Counted from the first letter of the stretch, positions 45,361-55,108 are shown. The stretch: DNA of 64,000 bases from an uncultured Litoreibacter sp. (GCF_947487515.1 NZ_CANKWO010000001.1:496001-560000); one strand, 5' to 3'. Numbers and translations: made by a program. The notes: generated by a model from the sequence alone, not told the origin.

Positions 45361-46542
45361 ATGACAAAAGACTGGTCCCCCCGCACCAAATCCGTCCACA
45401 GCGGCTCTCGCCGTTCGCAATATGGCGAAATGTCCGAGGCGATATTCCTGACCCAAGGATTCGTCTATGACACCCCCGAGCAGGCCGAGGCCCGCTTTAT
45501 CGAATCCGGCGCGGATGAGTTTATATATGCCCGCTACGGCAACCCCACCGTGCGCATGTTCGAAGACCGCATCGCGGACATGGAGGGCACCGAAGACGCC
45601 TTCGCCACCGCATCCGGAATGGCCGCCGTTAGCGGTGCGCTGATTTCCCTGTTGAAGGCTGGCGATCATGTCGTCTCTGCCAAGGCCCTCTTTGGGTCCT
45701 GCCTCTATGTTTTGGAAGAAATCTTGGGGCGGTTTGGCGTTGAGGTCACCTTCGTGGATGGGACAGACCTATCCGCATGGGAGGCCGCCGTGCGAGACGA
45801 CACCAAGGTCGTCTTCCTAGAAACCGTCTCCAATCCGACTTTGGAGGTCATTGACCTGAAAGGCGTCGCAAAAATCGCCCATGCCAAAGGGGCGACCGTT
45901 GTGGTCGACAATGTTTTTGCGACCCCTGCGTTTTCAAAGGCTGTGGATTTGGGCGCAGATGTCATCGTTTATTCCGCCACCAAGCATATCGACGGCCAAG
46001 GCCGCTGTCTGGGGGGCGTGATCTGCGGCACACAGGATTTCATTCGAAAAACGGCTGAGCCATATCTCAAACACACCGGCGGGTCTTTGTCTCCGTTCAA
46101 CGCTTGGGTCATGCTGAAGGGCTTGGAAACCATCCATCTGCGTTGCAATGCGCAGGCGGAAAGCGCCCTGTTCATCGCCCAAGCCCTCGAAGGCCACAAC
46201 AAGCTGGATCGCACGCTGTATCCATACCTTAACTCTCACCCGCAACAGTCTATTGCAAAAGAACAAATGGGCGCCGGAGGCACCGTTATCTCGCTGGACC
46301 TTCAAGGTGGCAAAGAGGCGGCATTCAAGTTCCTGAACGCGTTGGATATCATCTTGATCTCAAACAACTTGGGAGATTCCAAAAGCATCGTGACCCATCC
46401 GGCGACGACAACGCATCAGCGGCTCAGCGACGCTCAAAAAGTCGATCTGGGCATCACGGAAGGCCTTGTGCGGATCTCCGTGGGGCTGGAGGACAAGACC
46501 GATTTGCTGAATGACATCCGCACCGCCCTAGACGCGGTCTAG
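45361..46542 (+). CDS. metZ: O-succinylhomoserine sulfhydrylase
   Basis: A 393-residue PLP enzyme of the Cys/Met-metabolism family making homocysteine from O-succinylhomoserine and sulfide. The PLP lysine is in YSATKHIDGQGRCLGG near 210, and ARYGNPT near 59 is the family signature. ATG 45361 follows AGAGG; the frame is open upstream to 45235 but crosses the riboswitch and terminator. Control is transcriptional through SAM. Confidence 0.94.
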   Translation: MTKDWSPRTKSVHSGSRRSQYGEMSEAIFLTQGFVYDTPEQAEARFIESGADEFIYARYGNPTVRMFEDRIADMEGTEDAFATASGMAAVSGALISLLKAGDHVVSAKALFGSCLYVLEEILGRFGVEVTFVDGTDLSAWEAAVRDDTKVVFLETVSNPTLEVIDLKGVAKIAHAKGATVVVDNVFATPAFSKAVDLGADVIVYSATKHIDGQGRCLGGVICGTQDFIRKTAEPYLKHTGGSLSPFNAWVMLKGLETIHLRCNAQAESALFIAQALEGHNKLDRTLYPYLNSHPQQSIAKEQMGAGGTVISLDLQGGKEAAFKFLNALDIILISNNLGDSKSIVTHPATTTHQRLSDAQKVDLGITEGLVRISVGLEDKTDLLNDIRTALDAV

Positions 46543-46577
46543 GACGAATTGGTCGGTTTTTCTTTGTAACGCTTGGC

Positions 46578-46601
46578 TGCGCCCCCATATAAAGGGGCGC
46601 A
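46578..46601 (+). promoter_or_regulatory. Hairpin between metZ and folE2
   Basis: TGCGCCCC (46578-46585) and GGGGCGCA (46594-46601) form a perfect 8-bp stem, 33 bases upstream of the folE2 ATG. There is no U-run. It may end metZ transcription or lie in the folE2 leader; its role is not clear. Confidence 0.4.
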
Positions 46602-46634
46602 AACTGCCGCTGCATCCCAAGGGAAGGAAGCCCG

Positions 46635-47735
46635 ATGAATGTCCATACGCCTGAGCCAGACGAGCCAACCCGCGCAGAGGCCGAAGCCGCCCTTGCGGTG
46701 TTGCGCCAATGGGCGGGGAGTGCGGATCCGATTGAGGTAGCCGCGCTAGATCCGCTGGTCTCGCGCCTGATCCCCGGTGCGGAACTGGCCAATTACCCTG
46801 CCCTTGCCCGCGCTTACCCCGAAGATTTCGCCGTCGATGACGCCTATAAGGCGTCCATGCCCGACCTGCAAAATGGGCCGTCCTCGCTGATCCGCGGGTC
46901 CAAGCAGCATATCCAGCATGTTGGCATCTCTAACTTCCGCCTGCCTATCCGCCTGCGAAGCCGCGACGCCGACGATCTGACCCTTGAGACCTCCGTCACT
47001 GGCACCGTGTCCTTGGAGGCCGAGAAGAAGGGCATCAACATGTCGCGCATCATGCGCAGCTTTTATCGCCACGCCGAACAGACCTTCAGCTTTGAGGTCA
47101 TCGAAGAGACGCTGGATTCCTACAAGACCGATTTGGAAAGCTTCGATGCGCGCATCCAGATGCGGTTCTCCTTCCCCGTGAAGATTGACAGCCTTCGCTC
47201 AGGCCTCAGCGGCTACCAGTATTACGACATCGCGCTTGAGGTCGTTGACACTGCCGGCACGCGCAAGAAAATTCTGCATCTGGATTATGTCTACTCGTCC
47301 ACCTGCCCTTGCTCGCTGGAACTGTCCGAACATGCCCGCCAGTTTCGCGGCCAGCTGGCGACACCGCATTCTCAGCGCTCTGTCGCGCGGATTTCGATGG
47401 AGGTCGATAGCTCCGCAGATTGCCTGTGGTTTGAGGACGCGATTGACCTGTGCCGTGCCGCGGTGCCCACCGAGACCCAAGTCATGGTCAAACGGGAGGA
47501 CGAGCAGGCCTTTGCCGAGCTCAACGCCGCCAACCCGATCTTTGTCGAAGACGCCGCACGGTCGTTTTGCGAGCAGCTGAAAGCAGACCCGCGGATCAAG
47601 GACTTCCGCGTCGTCGCGTCCCATCAGGAAAGCCTGCACAGCCATGACGCCGTATCTGTGATGACCGAAGGGGCCACTTTTGCAGCCGACAGTTTGGACC
47701 CCAAGCTGTTCAACACCTTGTTCCATGTAGGGTGA
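46635..47735 (+). CDS. folE2: GTP cyclohydrolase FolE2 (type IB)
   Basis: A 366-residue enzyme opening GTP for folate synthesis without a strict zinc requirement. KKGINMSRIMRS and STCPCSLELSEHARQ (with the conserved Cys pair near 225-227) are FolE2 signatures. AAGGGAAGG precedes the ATG. No Zur-type box is visible upstream. The GTG start of the next gene overlaps its stop. Confidence 0.93.
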   Translation: MNVHTPEPDEPTRAEAEAALAVLRQWAGSADPIEVAALDPLVSRLIPGAELANYPALARAYPEDFAVDDAYKASMPDLQNGPSSLIRGSKQHIQHVGISNFRLPIRLRSRDADDLTLETSVTGTVSLEAEKKGINMSRIMRSFYRHAEQTFSFEVIEETLDSYKTDLESFDARIQMRFSFPVKIDSLRSGLSGYQYYDIALEVVDTAGTRKKILHLDYVYSSTCPCSLELSEHARQFRGQLATPHSQRSVARISMEVDSSADCLWFEDAIDLCRAAVPTETQVMVKREDEQAFAELNAANPIFVEDAARSFCEQLKADPRIKDFRVVASHQESLHSHDAVSVMTEGATFAADSLDPKLFNTLFHVG

Positions 47736-48412
47736 ATATTGTCATCCTGCCTGGGCTGGACGGGACCGGCGCACTGGTCTCACAGCTTCAAGATTTGCTC
47801 GCGGTCGAACATAGTGTCACGGCGGTTCACTACCCTGCCGAGCTGTCCAGATATGATGACATCAAATCATGGCTGCAGTCCGCTTTACCCCAAACAGATT
47901 ACATCCTCGTCGCGGAATCCTTTTCCGGACCGCTTGCCGTCATGATCGGGGCCAGTTGCCCGCGCCAGCTCAAGGGGATAGTTTTCGTAGCCAGCTTCGC
48001 CCGCTCTCCTCGCCGTTTGCCGGCAATATCTGCGTCCCTGCTGCGCTTCCTGCCGGTTAAATCGCGGGTGTTTACGGGGTTGGCGCAGCCGGTGTTGATG
48101 GGGAAATGGTCCTCCGCTGCATTCACCCGAAGCTTCACGAAATCGCTGCGCATAGTTCCCTTGGCCACATTGTCAGCACGGCTTCGGGAGGTTTTGCGCG
48201 TTGATGTCACAGATAAAATCGCACAGATCAAAGCGCCATACACCTACCTGCAAGCCACGCATGACCGATTGGTTCCGGCAAAAATCTCTAACGATTTCAA
48301 CACCGGTGCCGGAAAGGTCACTCTTGTGGCCGGTCCACATTTCTTGCTGCAAGCAAACCCCGAAGACACCGCGAAACACATTTTGGCCTTCGCAGCGCAG
48401 CAACATCGTTGA
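47732..48412 (+). CDS. Alpha/beta-hydrolase-fold protein
   Basis: A 226-residue small hydrolase starting at GTG 47732 within the folE2 stop (overlap of four bases). The nucleophile elbow is SFSG in VAESFSGPL near 67, the acid lies in THDRLVP and the base His in GPHFLLQ near 210. It may be a lipase/esterase or thioesterase; translational coupling suggests a link to the folE2 operon but gives no substrate. Confidence 0.8.
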   Translation: MNIVILPGLDGTGALVSQLQDLLAVEHSVTAVHYPAELSRYDDIKSWLQSALPQTDYILVAESFSGPLAVMIGASCPRQLKGIVFVASFARSPRRLPAISASLLRFLPVKSRVFTGLAQPVLMGKWSSAAFTRSFTKSLRIVPLATLSARLREVLRVDVTDKIAQIKAPYTYLQATHDRLVPAKISNDFNTGAGKVTLVAGPHFLLQANPEDTAKHILAFAAQQHR

Positions 48413-48436
48413 AGGTGATTGACTTCCATCCATCAT

Positions 48437-48460
48437 ATCCATAATTCATGATATATGGAT
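48437..48460. promoter_or_regulatory. Putative ArsR operator overlapping the arsR start
   Basis: ATCCATA (48437-48443) and TATGGAT (48454-48460) form a perfect 7-bp inverted repeat spaced by ten bases. The right arm covers the arsR start codon (48455), which fits autorepression; ArsR sites usually are AT-rich dyads of this kind. Confidence 0.4.
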
Positions 48461-48787
48461 AAAAATGACGCCCTCGACGCCTTTGCCGCCCTCAGCCAAT
48501 CCACACGACTGGATGTCTTTCGCCTGTTGATCAAAGCAGGGGCAGAAGGCATGTCCGCTGGGGACATCGGACAGGCCCTAGATGTGCGTCAAAACACCAT
48601 GTCCAACAATCTATCGATCCTGACCCGCGCTGGCCTGATCAAAGGCGCGCGCAGTGGACGTAGCATCACCTACCATGCCGACATGGACGGAATGCGCGGC
48701 TTGTTGGCGTTTTTGATGGAAGATTGTTGCGGCGGGCGTGCCGAGCTGTGCCAACCCGTCATCGAAGAAATCGCCTGTGCCTGCTAA
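48455..48787 (+). CDS. arsR: ArsR/SmtB-family repressor
   Basis: A 110-residue winged-helix repressor. The HTH ([23 protein letters not shown]) is near 47-69. The C-terminal cysteines CC in EDCCGG, the next C in LCQPV and CAC at the end form a plausible arsenite site. It is the first gene of the ars unit and precedes acr3 by 35 bases. Confidence 0.92.
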   Translation: MDKNDALDAFAALSQSTRLDVFRLLIKAGAEGMSAGDIGQALDVRQNTMSNNLSILTRAGLIKGARSGRSITYHADMDGMRGLLAFLMEDCCGGRAELCQPVIEEIACAC

Positions 48788-48822
48788 GGCCTTCCCCTCC
48801 CCACTCGATCCAAAGGTTTATC

Positions 48823-49890
48823 ATGACTGACACCCCTTCACCGGCCGCAGCAGGCCTTGGCACCTTCGAGCGCTGGCTCTCGGTTTGGGTCGCCCTTGCC
48901 ATCGGAGCAGGCCTTCTGCTGGGCAATCTGTTTCCGGGTCTCTTCTCTGCGCTTGCGGGGCTTGAAATCGCTTCGGTCAACCTGCCGGTGGCGGTGCTGA
49001 TCTGGGCTATGGTTTACCCGATGATGGTCGGGGTGGACTTCGGCGCGGTCAAGCAGGTGGGGGACAAGCCCAAAGGGTTGGTCATCACCTTGGTCGTGAA
49101 CTGGCTTGTGAAGCCTTTCACCATGGCCGCCTTGGGGGTGTTGTTCTTTGAGTATTTGTTCGCAGGACTGATCCCCCCCGACGATGCCCAAGCCTATCTG
49201 GCTGGGGTGATCCTGTTGGGCGCGGCCCCTTGTACGGCGATGGTATTTGTGTGGTCCAACCTGACCCGCGGGGATGCCACCTATACGCTGGTGCAGGTCA
49301 GCGTGAACGACGTGGTTATGATCTTTGCCTTCGCGCCCATCGTGGCATTCTTGCTGGGGGTGACGGATATTGTGGTGCCTTGGGACACGCTTCTTTTGTC
49401 GGTCGGCCTCTACGTGCTGCTGCCTTTGCTGGCAGGCTATCTGACCCGCAACGCTTTGATCCGCAAGAATGGCGCGGCAGCGGTGGACGACTTCAAATCG
49501 CGGGTGCAGCCTTTCTCGATCTTTGGGTTGTTGGTCACTGTGGTGCTGCTTTTTGGGTTCCAAGGCGAGGTCATTCTGGAGCGCCCCCTTGTCATTGCGT
49601 TGATCGCCATCCCCTTGCTGATCCAAACCTATGGTATCTTCTTTGTCGCCTATGGCGCGGCGCGGGTATGGGGCGTTCCCTTCAATGTGGCGGCCCCATG
49701 TGCGTTGATCGGCACCTCCAACTTCTTCGAGCTGGCGGTTGCGGTCGCCATTAGCCTCTTCGGTCTTGGTTCAGGGGCTGCCCTTGCCACGGTGGTAGGA
49801 GTGTTGGTGGAGGTGCCGGTAATGCTGTCACTGGTTGCCTTCGCAAACCGCACGCAACACTGGTTTCCAAAAGAGAAAGGCACATCATGA
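48823..49890 (+). CDS. ACR3-family arsenite efflux transporter
   Basis: A 355-residue antiporter with ten helices expelling arsenite. The conserved Cys is in [17 protein letters not shown] near 136, and [14 protein letters not shown] is the second signature. ATG 48823 follows AAAGG; the frame is open into arsR but only the downstream start is credible. It overlaps arsC by four bases. Confidence 0.93.
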   Translation: MTDTPSPAAAGLGTFERWLSVWVALAIGAGLLLGNLFPGLFSALAGLEIASVNLPVAVLIWAMVYPMMVGVDFGAVKQVGDKPKGLVITLVVNWLVKPFTMAALGVLFFEYLFAGLIPPDDAQAYLAGVILLGAAPCTAMVFVWSNLTRGDATYTLVQVSVNDVVMIFAFAPIVAFLLGVTDIVVPWDTLLLSVGLYVLLPLLAGYLTRNALIRKNGAAAVDDFKSRVQPFSIFGLLVTVVLLFGFQGEVILERPLVIALIAIPLLIQTYGIFFVAYGAARVWGVPFNVAAPCALIGTSNFFELAVAVAISLFGLGSGAALATVVGVLVEVPVMLSLVAFANRTQHWFPKEKGTS

Positions 49891-50291
49891 GTATCGTCAT
49901 CCACCACAATCCGGCCTGCGGCACCTCGCGCAATGTTCTCGCAGTCCTTGAGGCCACGGGGGAGCCCCTGACCGTCGTGGAATACCTAGAGACGGGCTGG
50001 ACACGCCCCCAGCTGCAAGCGCTGTTTGCCGCCGCCGGTCTTACGCCACGCGACGCGCTGCGCACCTCAAAGTCCCCAGCCGAAGAGTTGGGCTTGCTGG
50101 ACCCTGCCGTCAGTGATGACGCCCTGCTGGATGCGATGCTCGAACACCCCGTCTTGGTGAACCGTCCTATCGTATGCACCCCCAAAGGCGTGCGCCTGTG
50201 CCGCCCAAGCGAGGCTGTGCTGGACCTTCTGGACAGCTACCCCGAAGGGCTGACCAAGGAAGACGGCTCTTTGATGTTAACCCCCTCTTAA
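49887..50291 (+). CDS. arsC: Arsenate reductase (glutaredoxin type)
   Basis: A 134-residue enzyme reducing arsenate to arsenite. Cys11 in [10 protein letters not shown] is the catalytic residue; an Arg in [12 protein letters not shown] completes the site as in E. coli ArsC. Stop/start overlap ATGA with the transporter and 30 bases to arsH indicate one operon. Confidence 0.94.
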   Translation: MSIVIHHNPACGTSRNVLAVLEATGEPLTVVEYLETGWTRPQLQALFAAAGLTPRDALRTSKSPAEELGLLDPAVSDDALLDAMLEHPVLVNRPIVCTPKGVRLCRPSEAVLDLLDSYPEGLTKEDGSLMLTPS

Positions 50292-50321
50292 TCAGACGCC
50301 CTGACAAAACCGAGACACCTC

Positions 50322-51026
50322 ATGACTGATACTCCGCAGATCGATGATGCGCATTTTCGTGTGCCCCTTCCCTTGGCCGCCGCACCCCCCAGCACCCACA
50401 AGCCAAGGATCGCCATGCTGTATGGCTCCTTGCGGGACCGCAGCTTCTCGCGGCTGATGACCGAGGAAGCCGCCCGCGTGCTGACCCGCATGGGCGCGGA
50501 GGTGCGCATCTTTGATCCGCGCGACCTGCCCCTGCCCGATAGCGAGGACGCAGATCATCCCAAGGTGGCCGAATTACGCGCGCTGGTGGCGTGGTCCGAG
50601 GGCATGGTCTGGTGCTCGCCGGAACGCCACGGCGCGATGACAGGCATCATGAAATCCCAGATCGACTGGATCCCCCTAAGCATGGGGGCCGTGCGCCCCA
50701 GCCAAGGAAAAACGCTGGCGGTGATGCAGGTAAACGGCGGTTCGCAATCCTTCAACACGGTCAACCAGCTGCGCATCTTGGGCCGCTGGATGCGGATGAT
50801 CACGATTCCCAACCAGTCCTCGGTGGCCAAGGCATGGCAGGAATTCGACAACGACGACCGAATGAAGCCCTCACCCTTCTACGACCGGATGGTTGACGTG
50901 ATGGAGGAGCTCATGCGCTTTACCCTGCTGACCCGCGACCTCAAACACGACCTTGTCGACCGCTACTCAGAGCGCAAAGAAAGCGGCGAGGAATTGATCA
51001 AGCGGGTGAATGCCAAGGCTGACTGA
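50322..51026 (+). CDS. arsH: ArsH NADPH-dependent FMN reductase
   Basis: A 234-residue flavoprotein that oxidises organic trivalent arsenicals. [16 protein letters not shown] near 36-51 and [20 protein letters not shown] near 100-119 are ArsH hallmarks. It is the last gene of the ars unit, ending one base before the convergent yciB stop. Confidence 0.95.
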   Translation: MTDTPQIDDAHFRVPLPLAAAPPSTHKPRIAMLYGSLRDRSFSRLMTEEAARVLTRMGAEVRIFDPRDLPLPDSEDADHPKVAELRALVAWSEGMVWCSPERHGAMTGIMKSQIDWIPLSMGAVRPSQGKTLAVMQVNGGSQSFNTVNQLRILGRWMRMITIPNQSSVAKAWQEFDNDDRMKPSPFYDRMVDVMEELMRFTLLTRDLKHDLVDRYSERKESGEELIKRVNAKAD

Positions 51027-51632
51027 CTAGGCGTCGGCCTCTGGATCGTCCGAGTATTTTTGCAGCATCCCCGCTTGCGACATGAAGAACGCAAACAAGG
51101 CGATGGGAAAGCCGAAGGTTTCGATTTTCACCCAAGCGTCTGTAGACATCAGTCGCCAAACCAACTCGTTCGCCACGGCCAAAGTGGCGAACATCGCGGC
51201 CAGTCGTTTGGTCAGGATCATCCAGCCCTCGGGCTTCAATGGAAGAAAATCGTCCAACACATATTCCAGCCATGACCGCTTCAGCAGCAAGCCAATCCCA
51301 AGGATCGAGGCGAACATGCCGTAAACGATCGTAGTCTTGATCTTGAAGAATTTCTCGTCGTTGAAATAGACCGTCAGACCGCCAAAGAAGATCACCATAA
51401 AGGCTGTGAGGATTTGCATGCGGCTAAGCTTGCCCGTCAACTTCCACAAGATACCCATCGATATCAGCAGCAGCGGCACGAATAATGCCGTCACCACGAT
51501 GAAGCCGGAATATTCAGTGCCACCAATGGTGTACACCTCTTCTTTCATTTTCACATAGGCAATGAAGAACAACAGCACAGGGCCAAGTTCCAGCGCGGAT
51601 TTCACGCCTTGAGAGATCGTCTTTTCTGCCAT
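51027..51632 (-). CDS. yciB: Inner-membrane septation protein (YciB/IspZ)
   Basis: A 201-residue protein with five to six helices. Typical YciB features are LELGPVLLFFIAYVK at the start, the charged FNDEKFFKIKTTIVYGMFA block near 90 and LTKRLAAMFATLAVANELVWR near 140. YciB acts at the cell envelope and septum. It is followed upstream by the DMT exporter and ftsY on the same strand. Confidence 0.93.
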   Translation of the reverse strand: MAEKTISQGVKSALELGPVLLFFIAYVKMKEEVYTIGGTEYSGFIVVTALFVPLLLISMGILWKLTGKLSRMQILTAFMVIFFGGLTVYFNDEKFFKIKTTIVYGMFASILGIGLLLKRSWLEYVLDDFLPLKPEGWMILTKRLAAMFATLAVANELVWRLMSTDAWVKIETFGFPIALFAFFMSQAGMLQKYSDDPEADA

Positions 51633-51635
51633 GTT

Positions 51636-52541
51636 CTAGCCTCCTGCTTCCACAATTACCGCGCCAAGCGCGATCAGCGCCATCAAGGTCAGGCGGCGCG
51701 GTCCGACCTTTTCGCCCAAAACCAACCAGCCAATCAAGGCCGCAAATACGGTCGAGGTCTCGCGCAATACCGCCGCCTCGCCGACGTTATCCAAACGCGT
51801 CGCCACCATGATCGACCCAAACGAGAAAAACGCCACGAATGCGCCAATCACCCCACGCCCCAACAATGGCGCCAGCGTTGGGCGGTTCGCCTTGCGCCAC
51901 CATAAATAGGCGGCCACAGGAGGCATAAAAAACAGGCCATCTATGAAGAAAAACCATGCAAGAAAGGTAAACGGATCCGCCGTCGCGCGAATGCCGTAGG
52001 CGTCATAGGTCGTATAGGCGGCCACAAACAGCCCCGTCCCGACCGCCAGCCACAAGGCGGGCACCAGCGTGTCGCGGTTCACGGTAATGGTGCGCAAATT
52101 ATATGCCGCCAGCCCGAAAATCCCCGCCAGCAAAGTGGCGACACCAAGCCATTGCACGATGCTAAACACCTCGCCAAACAAGAAATAGGCCCCGATGACC
52201 GTGAACAACGGACCAGTGCCGCGCACCACCGGATAGACGACTGTGTAGGCCCCCTTCGAGTAGGTGAAGCCCTGCATCAGCTTGTAGCCCACATGGATCA
52301 CAAACACGGTCGCAAAGATCGGCCACATATGCGCCTCGGGCCACGGCACCACGAAAAGCGCAAAAGGCGCGGCCATCATGCCATAGCTGAAATCAATCGC
52401 CCCACGCGACAGCCACGGATCGTGGCGCCCCTTCTGCAAAGCCCCGAAAATCGCATGCAACAAAGCCGCCGCCAGTGCCAAGGCCAGCGCCAGCTGGTGC
52501 CCCGCCTCCGTGCCTTCCAGCGAGGTCAGCCATGCGCTCAT
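51636..52541 (-). CDS. DMT-superfamily (EamA) exporter
   Basis: A 301-residue ten-helix carrier. It starts three bases after yciB's operon partner and four bases after ftsY on the minus strand, so ftsY, exporter and yciB form one operon. The substrate is unknown. This is the second EamA protein in the window; the two share little sequence. Confidence 0.86.
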   Translation of the reverse strand: MSAWLTSLEGTEAGHQLALALALAAALLHAIFGALQKGRHDPWLSRGAIDFSYGMMAAPFALFVVPWPEAHMWPIFATVFVIHVGYKLMQGFTYSKGAYTVVYPVVRGTGPLFTVIGAYFLFGEVFSIVQWLGVATLLAGIFGLAAYNLRTITVNRDTLVPALWLAVGTGLFVAAYTTYDAYGIRATADPFTFLAWFFFIDGLFFMPPVAAYLWWRKANRPTLAPLLGRGVIGAFVAFFSFGSIMVATRLDNVGEAAVLRETSTVFAALIGWLVLGEKVGPRRLTLMALIALGAVIVEAGG

Positions 52542-52545
52542 ACGG

Positions 52546-54129
52546 TCACTCGGTGGCTGCGCCGGTCAGGGCTTGGGCGAATTCCTCTGGGTCAAATGCA
52601 TCCAGATCGTCGATTTGCTCTCCCACGCCGATCGCGTGAATGGGCAGGCCGAACTTATCCGCCAAAGCCACCAAAACGCCGCCCTTGGCCGTGCCATCAA
52701 GCTTGGTCATCACAAGGCCAGACACATCGCTGATCTGGCTGAACACGTCCACTTGGTTCAGCGCATTTTGCCCCGTCGTCGCATCCAGCACCAACAAGGT
52801 GTTATGCGGGGCTGTGTCGTCCTTCTTGCGGATGACGCGGACGATCTTGGCCAGCTCTTCCATCAGGTCGGACCGGTTTTGCAACCGCCCTGCGGTGTCG
52901 ATCAGCAAGAGATCCGCGCCCTCTGCCTCGGCCTTCTCCATGGCCTCAAAGGCCAAGGACGCAGGGTCCGATCCTTCGGGGGCCGTCAACACCGGCACGC
53001 CCGCGCGGTCGCCCCATACTTGCAATTGTTCAACGGCGGCTGCACGGAAGGTGTCGCCCGCTGCGATCACAACCTTCTTGCCCGCATTGGAGAATTGCAG
53101 CGCCAGCTTGCCAATCGTCGTCGTTTTGCCCGAGCCATTGACCCCCACCACCAAAACCACCTGCGGGCGCTTCGGGTAGATCGGCATCGGCTTGGCCACC
53201 GGCTCCATGATTTTGGCGATTTCCGCTGCCAAAAGGTCTTTAATTTCTTGCGTGGACAGCTTCTTGCCAAAGCGGCCTTCGGCCATATTCGCGGTCACGC
53301 GCAAAGAGGTGTCGACCCCCATATCCGAGGCGATCAACAACTCTTCGAGCGCCTCTAGCATGTCGTCGTCCAATTCGCGACGCACGACGGTTTTCTCTTC
53401 CTTGCGCCCAAGCATCCGGCCAATCAGGCTTGGCTTCTTTTTCGGCGCGGCAGGCGCATCCGACCCCGCCAGAAGGGCTGCGGCCTCTGGGGCGTCGAGG
53501 GCGGCGGCCACATTCGCCTTGGCCTCTGCCAAGGCCTGTGCGGCGGCCTCTTCGGCGGCTTTTTCTTCACGTTCGGCTTTCTCTGCGGCGGCTTTGGCAG
53601 CTTGTTCCGCTTCCTCGGCTTCTTTTGCGGCTTGTTGCGCCGCACGCTCTGCGGCTTCTGCGGCGCGAGCCTCGGCTTCCAGCGCTTTTTGTTTCGCGGC
53701 TTCGGCCTCGGCAACTGCGGCTACGCGGGCCTCTTCGGCGGATTGCTGGTCGGCGGCAAGCTTTGCGGCGGCGGCCTCGGCGACTTTTGCGGCCAATGCC
53801 GCCGCTTCAACTTCGGCCAGACGCGCGGCCTCTGCTTCTGCGCGGGCTTGTTCTTCGGCGGCCAGTTTTTCCTGCGCCGCCAGTTTTTCCTGTGCAGCCA
53901 GTTTTTCTTGCGCAGCCTGGTCCTCGGCTGCAGCTAGGGCTGCAGCTTTGGCGGCGCGGGCTTCCTCCGCCAAGCGCGCTTCTTCGGCTATCCGCGCCTC
54001 TTCCTTCGCGGTCGTGTCAGCGACGACCTGTTCTTCGACGCCGCCATCTTCGACAATCGCATCCAGACCCTCTTCCAGCTTGGAAGAAGATTTGAAAAGT
54101 TTGTTCTTGAGCTTATTGAAAAAGGACAT
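52546..54129 (-). CDS. ftsY: Signal recognition particle receptor FtsY
   Basis: A 527-residue SRP receptor GTPase. Residues 25-220 are an Ala/Glu/Lys-rich acidic coiled-coil-like A domain with tandem AAQEKL repeats; the NG domain follows. Walker A is GVNGSGKTTT, then DTFRAAAVEQL, DTAGR and TKLDGTAKGG. It delivers ribosome-nascent chains to the Sec translocon. The long acidic leader is common in alphaproteobacteria. Confidence 0.96.
   Translation of the reverse strand: MSFFNKLKNKLFKSSSKLEEGLDAIVEDGGVEEQVVADTTAKEEARIAEEARLAEEARAAKAAALAAAEDQAAQEKLAAQEKLAAQEKLAAEEQARAEAEAARLAEVEAAALAAKVAEAAAAKLAADQQSAEEARVAAVAEAEAAKQKALEAEARAAEAAERAAQQAAKEAEEAEQAAKAAAEKAEREEKAAEEAAAQALAEAKANVAAALDAPEAAALLAGSDAPAAPKKKPSLIGRMLGRKEEKTVVRRELDDDMLEALEELLIASDMGVDTSLRVTANMAEGRFGKKLSTQEIKDLLAAEIAKIMEPVAKPMPIYPKRPQVVLVVGVNGSGKTTTIGKLALQFSNAGKKVVIAAGDTFRAAAVEQLQVWGDRAGVPVLTAPEGSDPASLAFEAMEKAEAEGADLLLIDTAGRLQNRSDLMEELAKIVRVIRKKDDTAPHNTLLVLDATTGQNALNQVDVFSQISDVSGLVMTKLDGTAKGGVLVALADKFGLPIHAIGVGEQIDDLDAFDPEEFAQALTGAATE
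53861..53914 (-). repeat. 18-bp tandem repeat (x3) inside ftsY
   Basis: Three consecutive 18-base units (53861-53878, 53879-53896, 53897-53914), nearly identical, encode AAQEKL repeats on the minus strand. Such a unit can expand or contract in frame without disturbing the GTPase domain. Confidence 0.8.
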
Positions 54130-54235
54130 GGGGGTCTTCGAGGCCTTAAATGTTCCGACTTCTATCCACCTAACCTTTCACAGGCCCAGATGGAAGATGT
54201 GGCGCTCAATTGCCTGTCGGGTTAGGTCTGCGCCC

Positions 54236-55108
54236 ATGAGATGGTTATTCGCCCTATTGCTGATGTCGGCCCCCGCTGTGGCCGCGCCCCCCGACCCGAT
54301 GTGCACCACGGGGAAATGGGGGCATGTGCAATGCATTCGAGACGCGCATTTCGTTCATGACCTGTGCCAGTTGATCGAAACCACCTCCGCGACGCATGGG
54401 TTAAACCCGCATTTCTTCACGCGTCTGCTGTGGCAGGAAAGCCGGTTCAACCCCAATGCACTGTCGCATGCCAACGCCATGGGTATCGCGCAATTCATCC
54501 GCTCTACCGCGACCAAGCGCGGCCTCAAAGACCCGTTCAACCCTGCCGATGCGATTGATCACTCCGCTCAATATCTGGCGGAAATGGTTAAACGCTACGG
54601 GAACGAGGGCATGGCGGCGATCGGCTACAACGGCGGCGAGGCCCGCGCCGAAGGGTTTTTGCAAGGCAAGGGGCTGGCCTCGGAGACAGAAAACTACGTG
54701 CCGATCATCACCGGATTGGAGGCCGATGCTTGGCGCGATGGCAAACCTAAGACACATGATATGCACTTGTCGAAAACCGATAGCTTTCGCAACGCCTGCT
54801 ATGCTTTGGCCAAGAAGCGACAGCTCACACCATTGCGAAAAGTGCCGCGCTACAAACCTTGGGGGGTGCAAATGGCGGCGGACCGGACCAAATCCGGCGC
54901 CCGCAGGCAATTTAAGCTGCGCACGGCCAACTGCCGCGCAACTGTTGCAAACGAAAAACTGGATGTGATTTACAAGAAACACCGCGTGGCAAAGCTAAAG
55001 GGTTGGTACATGGCCCGCATCAGTCGCAACAGCCGAAAATCGGCGCAATCTTTGTGCAATAAACTGCGCAAAAGCGGATGCTCTTGCGCAGTTTATAAGA
55101 ATAATTAG
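54236..55108 (+). CDS. Lytic transglycosylase with SPOR-like C-terminus
   Basis: A 290-residue periplasmic enzyme. Signal peptide ends near AVA-A (residue 17). The SLT domain has the catalytic Glu68 in LLWQESRFNP and MGIAQFI near 82. The C-terminal 50 residues, Lys/Cys-rich (VAKLKGWYMARISRNSRKSA..., ending CSCAVYKNN), resemble a SPOR or basic cell-wall module. The frame is open far upstream (53192) but that part is antisense to ftsY; ATG 54236 is the true start. Confidence 0.88.
   Translation: MRWLFALLLMSAPAVAAPPDPMCTTGKWGHVQCIRDAHFVHDLCQLIETTSATHGLNPHFFTRLLWQESRFNPNALSHANAMGIAQFIRSTATKRGLKDPFNPADAIDHSAQYLAEMVKRYGNEGMAAIGYNGGEARAEGFLQGKGLASETENYVPIITGLEADAWRDGKPKTHDMHLSKTDSFRNACYALAKKRQLTPLRKVPRYKPWGVQMAADRTKSGARRQFKLRTANCRATVANEKLDVIYKKHRVAKLKGWYMARISRNSRKSAQSLCNKLRKSGCSCAVYKNN

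Noticed and set aside
48724-48822. Upstream extension of the acr3 frame
   Set aside because: It overlaps arsR and is Arg/Pro-rich; a ribosome-binding site and a proper N-terminus occur at 48823.
53192-54235. Long plus-strand open frame leading into the transglycosylase
   Set aside because: It is antisense to ftsY and translates into Ala/Ser-rich low-complexity sequence created by the complementary strand of the acidic leader. The true start of the transglycosylase is ATG 54236 with a signal peptide.
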